Assembly: GCF_001612765.1 (NCBI RefSeq)
Contig: NZ_BDBB01000005.1
Location: forward strand, 218,630 to 282,629
Source of the DNA: Nocardia arthritidis NBRC 100137
Lineage (GTDB): Bacteria; Actinomycetota; Actinomycetes; Mycobacteriales; Mycobacteriaceae
Reading direction: 5' to 3'
Length of the DNA: 64,000 bases
Positions within the stretch are counted from its first letter, which is position 1. Each line of letters begins with the position of its first letter. Position numbers and translations under genes: made by a program. Below are positions 37,410-46,216 of the stretch, in pieces. A model generated the notes under the pieces. It saw nothing but the letters and a program-made list of their open reading frames with translations, made no database searches and was not told the DNA's origin.

Positions 37410-38038
37410 CCGGACGTCGCGAGCAGATCCGCCACGACGGCGCGCGCGGTCGCGACGCCCGACTCATCGCCCATCTGACGGGCGGTGTGCGCGGCGGCGA
37501 TCACCGCGTCCAGTTCGAACGCCACGGCATCGGCCGTGCGGCCACCGAGATGCCCTTGCTCTTGGGCGCGGCGAATCTGCTCCACCAAGAACGCGAGCCA
37601 GTCCCGGCGGTCTTCGGCGATGGCATCGCGCACCGGGCCCGGTCTGCTGTCGAACTCGGCCAGGGTCGCTACGCGGAAACATCCGCCGGGAAACGCCGGC
37701 TCGACCACCTGACCGAACCAGCGCTCGACCAAGGCCCGCAGGCGCGGTAGTCCGGCGGGCTCGCTCGAGCTCGGCGTGATGACCTCGTCGATGAAGACCT
37801 GCCGCGCGGACTTCACCGCCGCGACCTGCAAGCTCTCCTTGCTGCCGAAGAGGGTGGCGATCCCGCTCTTGCTCAGTCCCAGATCTGTGGCCAATCGGCC
37901 GATGCTGACGCCGTTCAGTCCTTCGACGGACGCCACATCGGCGGCGCGGCGCGCGATCGACGCCCGCGCGCGAGCGCCTTTCGCCAAGCGCTGATCGGTG
38001 CCGCGCGGCGGGTCGCCCGCGGTGACGGACTCGGTCAT
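37406..38038 (-). CDS. TetR-family regulator
   Basis: The 210-residue regulator has ARASIARRAADVASVEGLNG, VSIGRLATDLGLSKSGIATL and FGSKESLQVAAVKS, a TetR domain of the type with a TetR_C_28-like ligand domain. ATG 38038 gives MTESVTAGDPP; a very long open frame upstream runs antisense through the MFS gene and is not coding. It is divergent from the MFS exporter at 38141, with two palindromes in the 102-bp spacer, so it most likely represses that exporter and itself. Confidence 0.92.
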   Translation of the reverse strand: MTESVTAGDPPRGTDQRLAKGARARASIARRAADVASVEGLNGVSIGRLATDLGLSKSGIATLFGSKESLQVAAVKSARQVFIDEVITPSSSEPAGLPRLRALVERWFGQVVEPAFPGGCFRVATLAEFDSRPGPVRDAIAEDRRDWLAFLVEQIRRAQEQGHLGGRTADAVAFELDAVIAAAHTARQMGDESGVATARAVVADLLATSG

Positions 38039-38066
38039 GACCTCATTCTTCCACTTCGCTGTTGCA

Positions 38067-38112
38067 CATACGAACGTATGGTCGTAGTTTAATTGAACGA
38101 ACGATCGTGCGT
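38067..38112. promoter_or_regulatory. Two palindromic operator candidates between TetR and MFS genes
   Basis: CATACG-AA-CGTATG (38067-38080) is a perfect 6-2-6 palindrome. ACGAACGATCGTGCGT (38097-38112) is a second, imperfect one centred on CGATCG. Both share ACGAACG, and are the expected sites for the divergent TetR. Confidence 0.6.
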
Positions 38113-38140
38113 TTTGTTTCCCTGCTTCTAAGGACTTCCC

Positions 38141-39553
38141 ATGACCGACGCGTCCGTGCGGCTCGACAGCCCGCCGACCGCGCCCGCGGCTACCCGAATC
38201 TTGCTGATCGCCTGCGGCGCGGCATTCATCGCTTTCCTCGACCTCTCGGTCGTCAATATCGCCTTCCCTTCGATCGCCCGGGACTACCCCAGTACGGCCA
38301 CCACCACGCTGACCTGGGTCGTCAGCGGATACGCGGTCGCCTTCGCCGCGCTGCTCACCCCGGCCGGACGCTTCGCCGACGCGCTCGGACGCCGTGGGTT
38401 GTTCCTCGGCGCGCTGGCCGGTTTCGCCCTCACCTCCCTGCTGTGCAGCCTCGCGCCGACGGCGGGCTGGCTCATCGCCGGCCGGGTACTGCAAGGCGGC
38501 ACCGCGGCGCTGATGGTGCCGTCCGCACTGGGCTTGGTACTCGCCGCCACGCCGCGGGAAAAGATCGGCGCGGCCATCGGCGCCTGGTCGGCCGCGGGCG
38601 GGTTCGCCGCGGTGGTCGGTCCCGCGCTCGGTGGCGCGCTGGTCGAAGGATTCGACTGGCGAGCGGTCTTCGTGATCAACGTGCCGGTGGCGCTGCTGCT
38701 GATCGCGGCGGCGGCGCGCATTCCAGCCGTGGACGGTCGTCGGTCGGGCGGCGGGTTGCCGGATCCCCTCGGCACCCTCGCGGTCGCACTGGGTCTCGGC
38801 GGACTGGTCGCGGGCGTCACGGAGGGGCAGCGCTGGGGCTGGACCTCGGTGGGGACGCTGACCGCGCTGATCGGCGGTGGCTTGCTGGTCGTCGCCGCGC
38901 TCGCCCGTTCGGCGCGCCACCACGATCCCGCGATCGCGGTGCAGCTGTGGCGCAGCAAGTCGTACGCGCTGGCCAACGCGACCTCGTTCGTCTTCGGCGC
39001 CGCCATGTTCGCCTGGCTGCTGGCGGGACCGCTGTTCCTGGACGCGATCTGGGGCTACTCGGTGCTCGGCTCCGCGGGCGCGATGACGATCGGGGCGGTG
39101 GCGTCGATGGTGACGGCGACCGTCGCGGGCCGGGTCGGCTCGCCGGTCGTCAGGCGATGGCTCGGCGTGCTCGGAGTGTCGATGTTCGTGGCGTGCACCG
39201 TGTGGATGAGCACGGACGCCTTCGGCGCCACGCCGAACCTGTGGGCGGCGTGGATTCCGGCCGGGGTGCTCGGCGGCGGCGGCATCGGCTTCGTCGTCAC
39301 GGTACTGGGCACCGCGTCCGCCAGTTCGCTTCCGCCCCAGCAGTTCGCCGCCGGAACCGGCATGAATCTGACCGCGCGGCAAGTGGGCGGCGCGCTCGGT
39401 GTGGCTGTACTCGCCGCCGTGTTCGCGGCACGTCCCGACGATCCGCTCGGCGCGTTCCACACCCTGTTCGCCGTGTGCGCGGGCATCGCCGCCGTGGCCG
39501 CCTGCCTCGCCGCCCTCCCGGCTCGTACTCCGTCGTTCTCTTCCGACAGCTAG
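38141..39553 (+). CDS. MFS transporter, DHA2 (EmrB/QacA) type
   Basis: The 470-residue exporter has about 14 predicted membrane helices. Typical motifs are FIAFLDLSVVNIAFPSIARD in helix 1, TLTWVVSGYAVAFAALLTPA, GRFADALGRRGLF in loop 2-3 and GPALGGALVEGFDWRAVFVI in helix 5. These proton antiporters export drugs, dyes or lipids. ATG 38141 follows TAAGGACTTCCC. Controlled by the divergent TetR and followed after 8 bp by an SGNH hydrolase gene, which suggests one operon. Confidence 0.93.
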   Translation: MTDASVRLDSPPTAPAATRILLIACGAAFIAFLDLSVVNIAFPSIARDYPSTATTTLTWVVSGYAVAFAALLTPAGRFADALGRRGLFLGALAGFALTSLLCSLAPTAGWLIAGRVLQGGTAALMVPSALGLVLAATPREKIGAAIGAWSAAGGFAAVVGPALGGALVEGFDWRAVFVINVPVALLLIAAAARIPAVDGRRSGGGLPDPLGTLAVALGLGGLVAGVTEGQRWGWTSVGTLTALIGGGLLVVAALARSARHHDPAIAVQLWRSKSYALANATSFVFGAAMFAWLLAGPLFLDAIWGYSVLGSAGAMTIGAVASMVTATVAGRVGSPVVRRWLGVLGVSMFVACTVWMSTDAFGATPNLWAAWIPAGVLGGGGIGFVVTVLGTASASSLPPQQFAAGTGMNLTARQVGGALGVAVLAAVFAARPDDPLGAFHTLFAVCAGIAAVAACLAALPARTPSFSSDS

Positions 39554-39561
39554 GAAACACA

Positions 39562-40245
39562 GTGAGCAACAACACTATTCGCACCGAAACCAATGATCCC
39601 CTGGTGCTGCCGCCCGAACAACAGCGGCGCCTGCTCGCCGATGCGCCCTGGCGGCGCTACGCCGTGCTCGGCGACTCCATAGCGCGGGGCGTCGGCGACC
39701 CCAGCCCAGGGTACGAACCGGTGGGCTGGGCCGACCGCGTCGCAGCCGTGCTCACCGCGGTCCGCCCGGATCTGGCCTACCTGAACACCGGCCGGATCGG
39801 CGCCACCTCCGCCCAGGTTCTGGCCGAACAGTTGCCCGGTGTGCTCGAATTCCGCCCGGATCTCGTCCATCTCAGCTGCGGCGGCAACGACCTGTTCCTG
39901 CCCGGCGGCGATCTCACCGAGCTGCGGACGAACCTGGACACGATGTTCGCCACGCTGGCCCGCACCGGAGCGCGGGTGGTCACCTTCACCCTGGCAGATG
40001 TCTGGGAAGTCGAGCGCATGGCGCCGATGCGTCCGATGCGCGAGCGGATGGCCCAGCTCAACGACCTGACTCGCGACCTCGCCGCCCGCTACGACGCGCT
40101 ACTGCTCGAGCTCTGGGACCACCCGCTGCGCCTGCGGCCCGACCTGATGAGCGCCGACCTCATCCACTTCAGCATGAGCGGCCACGCCGTACTCGCCTCG
40201 GCCATGGTGCACACCCTGGCCGACCACGTCCTCGCGCCCCGCTGA
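39562..40245 (+). CDS. SGNH/GDSL-family hydrolase
   Basis: The 227-residue enzyme has the four SGNH blocks: GDS with the nucleophile Ser39 in YAVLGDSIARGVGD, a Gly in NTGRIGATS, GGND (residues 108-111), and the C-terminal DLIHFSMSGHAVLA with Asp and His. Such enzymes are esterases, lipases or acyl-carbohydrate deacylases; there is no signal peptide, so this one is probably cytosolic. GTG 39562 lies 8 bp after the MFS stop, so it is expected to be co-expressed with the exporter. Confidence 0.92.
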   Translation: MSNNTIRTETNDPLVLPPEQQRRLLADAPWRRYAVLGDSIARGVGDPSPGYEPVGWADRVAAVLTAVRPDLAYLNTGRIGATSAQVLAEQLPGVLEFRPDLVHLSCGGNDLFLPGGDLTELRTNLDTMFATLARTGARVVTFTLADVWEVERMAPMRPMRERMAQLNDLTRDLAARYDALLLELWDHPLRLRPDLMSADLIHFSMSGHAVLASAMVHTLADHVLAPR

Positions 40246-40272
40246 TGCCAGGGCTGTGCTGGGCGGTATTCG

Positions 40273-41241
40273 TCACGAGGCAGCACCGGGCGGACCATCC
40301 CCTCCGTAGCGGTCCACCAATTCGGCGCCGAGGCGGGCCAGTTCGGCGCGGACCTCGGCGGGACCGAGGACCTCGATCGAGGCGCCCCAGCCGGCCAGCT
40401 GCTGGGCGAGCATCCACGCGGTGGGGGCGGTGACGCGGACCCGGATGCGACCGTCGTCGGCCGGGCCGTCCACGACGCAGTTCCTGCCCTGCTGGTCGCG
40501 CAGGATCGGCAGCAGGCGGTCGGAGATCAGTACGGTGGCGGCGGTGGTCGCGCGCCGCCGCTCCATTTCTTCGACCACCTGCGCCCAGGCGGCGGTGAGG
40601 TCGAAATCGTCCGGGCGGTGGGCCGGTTCGCCGGTGAGCGACGCCTCCGCGATCCGGTCGACGCGAAACGTCCGCTGCCCCCGCTCGGTTCCTGCGACCA
40701 GATACCAGACGGCATCCTTGTCCACCAGTCCCCAGGGGTCGACGAGACGCTCGGACGGCTCGCCGGTGCGATTCGCGTAGCGCAGCCGCACCTTGGCGCG
40801 CTGCACGACAGCGCGTTGCAGCAGTGCCACCACAGGCGGCAACTCCCGGTCGGTCGCACCCCAGCGCGCCGGATCGATCACCACGGCATCCGCGGCCGCC
40901 TGCGCGTCGCCCCGAAAGGTCTGCGGCAGCGCCCGGACCAGCTTGCGCAGCGCCGACTTCGCCTCCGGCACCGCACCGGCGGAGGGACCGGCCAGCAGGA
41001 ACAACGCCCGCGCCTCCCCCGCCGTCAGCCCGCTCAGGTCCGTGCGCGCACCGCCCACCAGCGACCAGCCGCCGCCGCGCCCAGGCTGCGGATACACCGG
41101 CACCCCGGCCGATGAGAGCGCTTCGAGATCCCGGCGCGCCGTGGCGACCGAGGTCTCCAGCTCCGCCGCGACCTGTGCGGCCGTCACCCGCCCACGGCTC
41201 TGCATCATCAGCAGTATCGCCACCAACCGGTCCGCTCTCAT
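40273..41241 (-). CDS. WYL-domain transcriptional regulator (YafY/PafC-like)
   Basis: The 322-residue protein has an N-terminal HTH_11 domain (ADRLVAILLMMQSRGRVTAA, AELETSVATARRDLEALSSA) and a WYL domain (VVQRAKVRLRYANRTGEPSE, AVWYLVAGTERGQRTFRVDR). WYL regulators sense small ligands or nucleic acids. ATG 41241 gives MRADRLVAIL, the conserved start, although an upstream ATG at 41271 is in frame. It is divergent from a glyoxalase-like gene, a very common pairing, and likely controls it. Confidence 0.92.
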   Translation of the reverse strand: MRADRLVAILLMMQSRGRVTAAQVAAELETSVATARRDLEALSSAGVPVYPQPGRGGGWSLVGGARTDLSGLTAGEARALFLLAGPSAGAVPEAKSALRKLVRALPQTFRGDAQAAADAVVIDPARWGATDRELPPVVALLQRAVVQRAKVRLRYANRTGEPSERLVDPWGLVDKDAVWYLVAGTERGQRTFRVDRIAEASLTGEPAHRPDDFDLTAAWAQVVEEMERRRATTAATVLISDRLLPILRDQQGRNCVVDGPADDGRIRVRVTAPTAWMLAQQLAGWGASIEVLGPAEVRAELARLGAELVDRYGGDGPPGAAS

Positions 41242-41340
41242 GCGCGCAATTCTGCCGTCAAAAGTGCTCATTCGGTGCGCACTTTTGCTCGGATGATGGT
41301 TCTACAAGCACAGAAGACAACGACTCGAAGGAGAACCACC

Positions 41341-41751
41341 ATGCTGCGCGGAATGGCGACGAGCACCTTCTACGCCGACGACCTGGAGGCCGCCAAGGAC
41401 TGGTACACCGAGTTCTTCGGCGCCGAGCCCTACTACCACGTGCCCAACGGCTACTACGAGTTCCGCATCGGTGACTACCAGCACGAATTCGGCATCGTGA
41501 ACCGCGCCTACGCCCCGGCCGGAGCACGCAACGCGCCCGGCGGCGCGATCGTCAACTGGCACGTCGACGACCTGCGGGCGACATTCGACCGGTTGCTGGA
41601 ACTCGGCGCGACCGTCTACGACCCCATCACCCCGCGCGGCAACGGCGAGGGCTTCGTCACCGCCGCCGTCGTCGATCCGTTCGGCAACGTTCTCGGCCTC
41701 ATGTCCAACCCGCACTACCTCGCGGTCCTCGCCGAGACCGGTTCCGCGTAG
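41341..41751 (+). CDS. VOC-superfamily (glyoxalase/bleomycin-resistance) protein
   Basis: The 136-residue protein folds as a paired beta-alpha-beta-beta-beta unit: ATSTFYADDLEAAKDWYTEF, GAEPYYHVPNGYYEFRIGDY, NWHVDDLRATFDRLLELGAT and AAVVDPFGNVLGLMSNP. Family members are metal-dependent lyases, dioxygenases or antibiotic-binding proteins; the substrate is unknown. ATG 41341 has AAGGAGAACCACC. It is divergent from the WYL regulator. Confidence 0.9.
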   Translation: MLRGMATSTFYADDLEAAKDWYTEFFGAEPYYHVPNGYYEFRIGDYQHEFGIVNRAYAPAGARNAPGGAIVNWHVDDLRATFDRLLELGATVYDPITPRGNGEGFVTAAVVDPFGNVLGLMSNPHYLAVLAETGSA

Positions 41752-41787
41752 ACCGGACGGTGTTGGGGGCAGGCTGTCCCGGTCGTA

Positions 41788-42582
41788 TCAGGGACGGAAC
41801 CAGCGCTCCAGCACGGTGGCGACGCCGTCGTCGAGGACGTGGCCGGTCACTTCGTCCGCGAGATCACGGACGTCCGTCGGCGCGTTGGCCATCGCGACCG
41901 AATGTGCTGCCCAGCGCAGCATGTCCCGATCGTTGTAACCGTCACCGATGGCCAGCGTCGCCTCGTCCGGCACCCCGAGGGCGACGCGGAGTTGTTCCAG
42001 CGCCCACCCCTTGGACACGCCCTGCCGGGATACGGTGAGCCACGGCCCGTACTCGCCGTGCACCCAGCTCGCACCCGGCACTTGCAGGGAGCGCAGCGCG
42101 AGCAGCATCTCCTCCAGCGAACCGTCCGGCAGCCAGCCGTTCAGTCGCGGGGTCGGCTCACTGCTCACCGCGTGGTGGTCGACGAGCAGGTACTCGCCGA
42201 GGGAGAACTCGCCGGGACCGGCCCCGGTGGCCCAGGTCCCGATGCCGACCTTTTCCACGGCGAAGATCATCGCCGGGAACAGCGCGCGCAACGCGGTGAT
42301 CGCCGGTGCGGGGTCGAACGACTGGATCGCGACCGGCTCCCCTCTGGCCACGTCGATGTGCACGGCGCCGTTCGAGCACAGGGCATGTCCTTCGAGCAGG
42401 CCGAGTTCGGTGAGCACCGGACGGGTGGTCAACAGGGTGCGTCCCGTGGTGACCACGACATGCGCGCCCGCTGCCACGGCCGCGCGCACCGCCGCGACCA
42501 CCCGCGTACTGATCGGTGTTCCCGTGTCCAGCAGCGTCCCGTCCACGTCCAGCGCGATCAGCTGGGGACCCCCGGATGCCAT
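41788..42582 (-). CDS. HAD-superfamily (Cof-type) phosphatase
   Basis: The 264-residue hydrolase has motif I LIALDVDGTLLD, motif II VVTTGRT, a C2B cap with beta-rich sequence, the conserved Lys in GVSKGWALEQL and motif III-IV AIGDGYNDRDMLRWA. This is the Cof/sucrose-phosphatase class that removes phosphate from sugar phosphates or flavin precursors. ATG 42582 begins ASGGPQLIALD. The frame stays open into the downstream Hsp70-like gene region but those residues are low-complexity read-through and not part of this protein. Confidence 0.9.
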   Translation of the reverse strand: MASGGPQLIALDVDGTLLDTGTPISTRVVAAVRAAVAAGAHVVVTTGRTLLTTRPVLTELGLLEGHALCSNGAVHIDVARGEPVAIQSFDPAPAITALRALFPAMIFAVEKVGIGTWATGAGPGEFSLGEYLLVDHHAVSSEPTPRLNGWLPDGSLEEMLLALRSLQVPGASWVHGEYGPWLTVSRQGVSKGWALEQLRVALGVPDEATLAIGDGYNDRDMLRWAAHSVAMANAPTDVRDLADEVTGHVLDDGVATVLERWFRP

Positions 42583-42679
42583 CAACCCATTGTGCCTCGG
42601 CGGCGGCGCACCCGTCGCTGAATCCGGCGTGCCGAGACCCGCACGCGGGCTGATCAATTGGGCCTGCGAACGCTCGCGG

Positions 42680-44884
42680 CTACCGACCGCGGGCTCCACC
42701 GCCGCCCGCACCTCCGGCACCTCCCGCGGACGATCCGCCGACCGAACCGGAACGGCCCCGTGATCCGCTGGACGAAGCGCCCGAGGAGTTCCCACCCGAA
42801 TGACCACCCGCCGACGACGCGCCGCCCGGGCGTCCGTTGGACGAGCCGCCCGCCGAGGAGTTGCCCGCCGACCCACCGGAGGACGAACCGTGCGTCGACG
42901 AATCACCTGCTGACCCAGCCGAAGACGAACCACCCGACGACGAATCACCGGCCGAGGATGAGCCGCCCGACGATGAATTGCCCGCCGACCCACCGGAGGA
43001 CGAACCGTGCGTCGACGAATCACCTGCTGACCCAGCCGAAGACGAACCACCCGACGACGAATCACCGGCCGAGGATGAGCCGTGCGTCGAGGAGTTGCCG
43101 GCCGACCCACCCGGCGACGACCCGCCCGGCGAGTCGCCGGACGATCCGTTCGCGGAGGAGTCGCTCGTCGACCCACTGCTCGAGGCGGTTCCGCCGGAGG
43201 ATGTACCCCCGGCGACCCCGGAGGAGGAGCCCCCCGTGGACGTGCCTCCGGAAGAGGACGGATTCGAGCCCGAGCCGCCCTGCTCGTCCGAGCCCGTACC
43301 GGCGCCAGGTGCGTCGGCCGCCCCGGTCGACGGACTGCCCGGTGTGCTCGCGCCGGACGCCGGACCGGGCTCCGCCGGCCTCGAACCGTTCTGCGGCGCG
43401 GGAACAGTGGAGTCCGGTGGCGTCCCGGTTCCGGGTGCGGGCGGCTGACCGGGTACCTGCCCCGGCCGGCCCGGCTGACCAGGGGTCGTAGGCTGCCCGG
43501 GAACGGGCGGCGGCGCGATGTCCCCGGGTGCGGGGCGGACGACCGGTGCGAACGGCAGCGGATTCACGAAGTAGGCGGGATCGCCGTATCCCCGGTAGCG
43601 CAATCCGCCCGGGGGGCAGCAGTTTCGCGGATCCCGATGCGAGCCGAGCCGCGACTCCGCCACCGAAGGTCCATAACCGGCGCCGCGTGCGGCCGGTGTG
43701 ATGAATCGGGTATAGGCGGAGGTCCGTTGCGCGAGCAGCGCCCGGCCCGAGTTCCAGGCGGGGGCGGACATCGCCGACCAGGCGTCGGCGAGCTGCTCGT
43801 TTCCGACGTCGACCAGCAGACTGTCGGTCGGCACGCCGAGTTCCGGCAGACGCTCGAGCAGCGGCGACAGCTCGGGAACCGTGGGTCCGCCGAAGGCCGT
43901 GACCGCCGACATGGCGACCGCGGATACCACCGCGGCAGAGGAGAACACCGCCACCCGCGGCGCGGTGGATCGGCCGTCCGAGGCGCCGAGCGCCATCGTG
44001 CGCGCCGCCATGAGGGCGGCGCCCGCGGCGATCGTCTGCCCCGGGTCCGCCGAGATCAGCACGGGACGGCCGAGTTCGGCGAGTGTCCGCGCCACCTCCG
44101 CGGGACGCGACGCACCTCCCACCAGCAGAATGCTGCCGATATCGGACAGGGTGACACCCGCTTCCCGCACGCACTCGCGAACCAGTTGCAGCGAGTCCTG
44201 CACGTGTGCCGCGCGCAATCCGTCGATGTCGACGATGGACGTCATCGACAATCCCGCGGACCCGCGCGTCACGTCCGGTGCGTAGCGCGCGATCATCGAC
44301 CCCAGCGGCCTGCCGCCGAAGTCGTAGGAGCGTACCGGCTTACCGATCATCGGATGGTTGTCCCAATCCGGACCGACCCGCACGATGCTCACATCGAGGC
44401 TGGTGCCACCGAGGTCGTAGATCAAGACGAAGCTGGTTTCCAGCGGGCCGTACTCGTGCTCCAGCCATTCCGCGGCCGCGACGGGTTCGGGTACCAGAAG
44501 CACGTCACCCGCCCCGGATAGGTCCAGCGCCTGGCGCAGCAACGCGACCTGCTTGTCGGAGTACACGGCGGGATAGGTGGTCACGACGCCCGCCTCGGAC
44601 GCGCCCGGCTCGACCGCGCGGAGTTCGCCGACCACCGCCGCGACGAGATTGGCAGGCGACCAGATGCGGCCGCCGACGATCACCGCTTCCGGATCACGGG
44701 CGAGATCGGCGAAATTCGTGACCGCCATGTCGAATTGCGCGATCCCGCCCAACCGCAGTCCGCCCGCGCCGTCGAAGGTCACCGCGGTGCGCCGCGACCG
44801 CACCGCCGGCCGTGGTCGGTCCGCGCTGACCGAAGCCGTCACGGAGTTCACTGCACCAATGCTGAAACCCAGCCCTGTAGTCAT
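42680..44884 (-). CDS. Hsp70-like ATPase with membrane segment and long Pro and Ser/Gly-rich tail
   Basis: The 734-residue protein has an N-terminal actin/Hsp70 ATPase-like domain (about residues 1-300): GLGFSIGAVNSVTASVSA, VTTYPAVYSDKQ, LIYDLGGTSLDVSIVRVG and SILLVGGASRPAEVARTL. A hydrophobic segment (about residues 310-332) suggests membrane anchoring. A Pro/Gly-rich stretch follows (about 450-520), then some 200 residues of Ser, Gly and Ala repeats. The substrate-binding domain of true DnaK is missing. Within the tail a 39-residue unit is repeated in tandem (see 42861-43094). It is a paralogue of the gene at 48979-50118. Such Hsp70-like proteins occur in nocardiae near dynamin-like GTPases; function is unknown. 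ATG 44884 is well supported. Confidence 0.85.
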   Translation of the reverse strand: MTTGLGFSIGAVNSVTASVSADRPRPAVRSRRTAVTFDGAGGLRLGGIAQFDMAVTNFADLARDPEAVIVGGRIWSPANLVAAVVGELRAVEPGASEAGVVTTYPAVYSDKQVALLRQALDLSGAGDVLLVPEPVAAAEWLEHEYGPLETSFVLIYDLGGTSLDVSIVRVGPDWDNHPMIGKPVRSYDFGGRPLGSMIARYAPDVTRGSAGLSMTSIVDIDGLRAAHVQDSLQLVRECVREAGVTLSDIGSILLVGGASRPAEVARTLAELGRPVLISADPGQTIAAGAALMAARTMALGASDGRSTAPRVAVFSSAAVVSAVAMSAVTAFGGPTVPELSPLLERLPELGVPTDSLLVDVGNEQLADAWSAMSAPAWNSGRALLAQRTSAYTRFITPAARGAGYGPSVAESRLGSHRDPRNCCPPGGLRYRGYGDPAYFVNPLPFAPVVRPAPGDIAPPPVPGQPTTPGQPGRPGQVPGQPPAPGTGTPPDSTVPAPQNGSRPAEPGPASGASTPGSPSTGAADAPGAGTGSDEQGGSGSNPSSSGGTSTGGSSSGVAGGTSSGGTASSSGSTSDSSANGSSGDSPGGSSPGGSAGNSSTHGSSSAGDSSSGGSSSAGSAGDSSTHGSSSGGSAGNSSSGGSSSAGDSSSGGSSSAGSAGDSSTHGSSSGGSAGNSSAGGSSNGRPGGASSAGGHSGGNSSGASSSGSRGRSGSVGGSSAGGAGGAGGGGARGR
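42861..43094. repeat. Tandem repeat, 117-bp unit, inside the Hsp70-like gene
   Basis: Two units of 117 bp (39 codons) begin at 42861 and 42978. The first 105 bp of each unit are identical, ending at 42965 and 43082. A diverged third copy follows. The units encode Ser/Gly/Ala-rich residues of the tail. Near-identity at DNA level points to a recent duplication and to a length-variable tail. Confidence 0.9.
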
Positions 44885-45388
44885 TCGCTATCCCGTCAAC
44901 GCACCGTGACCACGTCCATCACATGGCGTTCCCCTGTGGCCGCGGTCGTCTTCCAAACAGCCACCACAGGTTAGCTGTTTCGCGTCCGTGCGGATGCGCA
45001 ATTGATATGGATTGTTCTACCTTCAGCAATAGTCATCCGAAATGCCAGGTAGATACGAGTCGACATGAGCGTCCAGCCCACTCGACACCGCGAATCATCC
45101 GGCGATTCCGATCATTCCGCTACCACACAGCGATCCCGATATGCCGAAGTCAACCAGACCGAACGCCGGTTCGGCGGGCGGAAAACACACCGAAGGACGG
45201 ACACCAACCGGTCGGTAACCAAATACTTGCCATCAGCGCGGATTTCAGCCGATCGCCACTTCGGAAGGTCGAATGACACATCAACTAGATGTCCGATACT
45301 CGCCAGCGTCGTGGTTCGCGTCCGGCTTGACTCGATAACGGGTCCCACCGCGGAGGTGAGATCGCGAGAGTGGAGAGGAAATCGAACG
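44885..45388. other. Intergenic region between divergent Hsp70-like and SDR genes
   Basis: About 500 bp with no supported gene. A frame from 45065 runs in phase into the SDR gene, but its composition is unlike a protein and a good ribosome site lies only at the SDR start. The sequence is less GC-rich near 44995-45060, where promoters of both genes may lie. Confidence 0.45.
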
Positions 45389-46150
45389 ATGGCAACACGG
45401 TTCGCGGAGCAGGTCGTACTGATCACCGGCGCGACCTCCGGCGTGGGCAAGGCGGTGGCGCTGCGGGTCGCGAGCGAAGGCGCCGCGGTCGTACTCGGCG
45501 CACGGGGCAAGGACGCGGGTGATCAGGTGGCCGCCGACATCCGCGCGGCAGGCGGACGCGCGCTGTTCGTGCCGACCGATGTCACGGTGGAACAGGACGT
45601 GGCCCGGCTGACCGACGCCGCGCTGTCCGAATTCGGCCGCCTGGACGCGGCATTCAACAACGCGGGCGCGGTGTGCGCCTTCGGCCCGGTCGCGGAGATC
45701 GATGAGGCGGGCTGGCGCGCCGATCTGGAACTCAATCTCACCAGCGTGTTCTACGGCCTGCGGCATCAGGTTCCCGCGCTGGCGGCCACCGGCGGCGGCG
45801 CGATCCTGAACAACGCCTCGAATCTCGGTGTGGTCGGCATGGGTTCGGTGGCGCCGTACGTGGCGGCCAAGCACGGGGTGGTCGGCTTGACCAGGGCCGT
45901 GGCGCTCGAGGCCGCCGGGCAGGGAGTACGGGTGAACGCGCTGGTTTCAGGGGCTGTCGACACGCCGGCGTTCCGGAATTCCATGGGCGCGACGCCCGAG
46001 GGCGAGGCTGCCATCGCGGCGCTGCACCCGGTGGGCCGCATCGCGACGCCGGAGGAGATCGCCTCGTTCTGCGCCTACTTGCTCAGTGGCGAAGCGAGTT
46101 TCGTCACCGGCGCGGCGCTGGCCATCGATGGCGGCTTCACCGCACGCTGA
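45389..46150 (+). CDS. Short-chain dehydrogenase/reductase
   Basis: The 253-residue oxidoreductase has the NAD(P)-binding TGATSGVGKAVALRVASEG, the NNAG motif (FNNAGAV), catalytic Ser region LNNASNLGV, and YVAAKHG with catalytic Tyr and Lys. The end FVTGAALAIDGGFTAR is typical of classical SDRs. ATG 45389 follows GAGAGGAAA. Acidic or basic cofactor preference is not clear. Its neighbours give no pathway. Confidence 0.92.
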   Translation: MATRFAEQVVLITGATSGVGKAVALRVASEGAAVVLGARGKDAGDQVAADIRAAGGRALFVPTDVTVEQDVARLTDAALSEFGRLDAAFNNAGAVCAFGPVAEIDEAGWRADLELNLTSVFYGLRHQVPALAATGGGAILNNASNLGVVGMGSVAPYVAAKHGVVGLTRAVALEAAGQGVRVNALVSGAVDTPAFRNSMGATPEGEAAIAALHPVGRIATPEEIASFCAYLLSGEASFVTGAALAIDGGFTAR

Positions 46151-46165
46151 CCGCTGAGGTGGGGA

Positions 46166-46210
46166 CCGCCTCGAGATACCGGCGCGCGGCCGGGGGGTAT
46201 CCCGAGGCGG
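46166..46210. terminator. Hairpin terminator between convergent SDR and ferredoxin-reductase genes
   Basis: CCGCCTCGAGATACC (46166-46180) pairs with GGTATCCCGAGGCGG (46196-46210) with one G-A-type mismatch and a 15-nt loop. It lies exactly between two converging stops. Confidence 0.65.
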
Positions 46211-46216
46211 AGTCCG

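Noticed and set aside
37406..39460. 684-codon open frame antisense to the MFS gene
   Set aside because: Only the last 210 codons encode the TetR regulator; the rest mirrors the GC-rich MFS gene on the other strand.
42849..43094. CRISPR-like direct repeats
   Set aside because: The repeats are contiguous 117-bp coding units without spacers, inside a Ser/Gly-rich protein tail.
42583..43176. Arg/Pro-rich frame extending the HAD phosphatase upstream
   Set aside because: It is read-through of the repetitive Hsp70-like tail in another frame; HAD proteins start at the LIALDVDGT region.
45065..45388. N-terminal extension of the SDR
   Set aside because: The extra 108 codons are polar and low in hydrophobic residues, and a clear ribosome site precedes ATG 45389.
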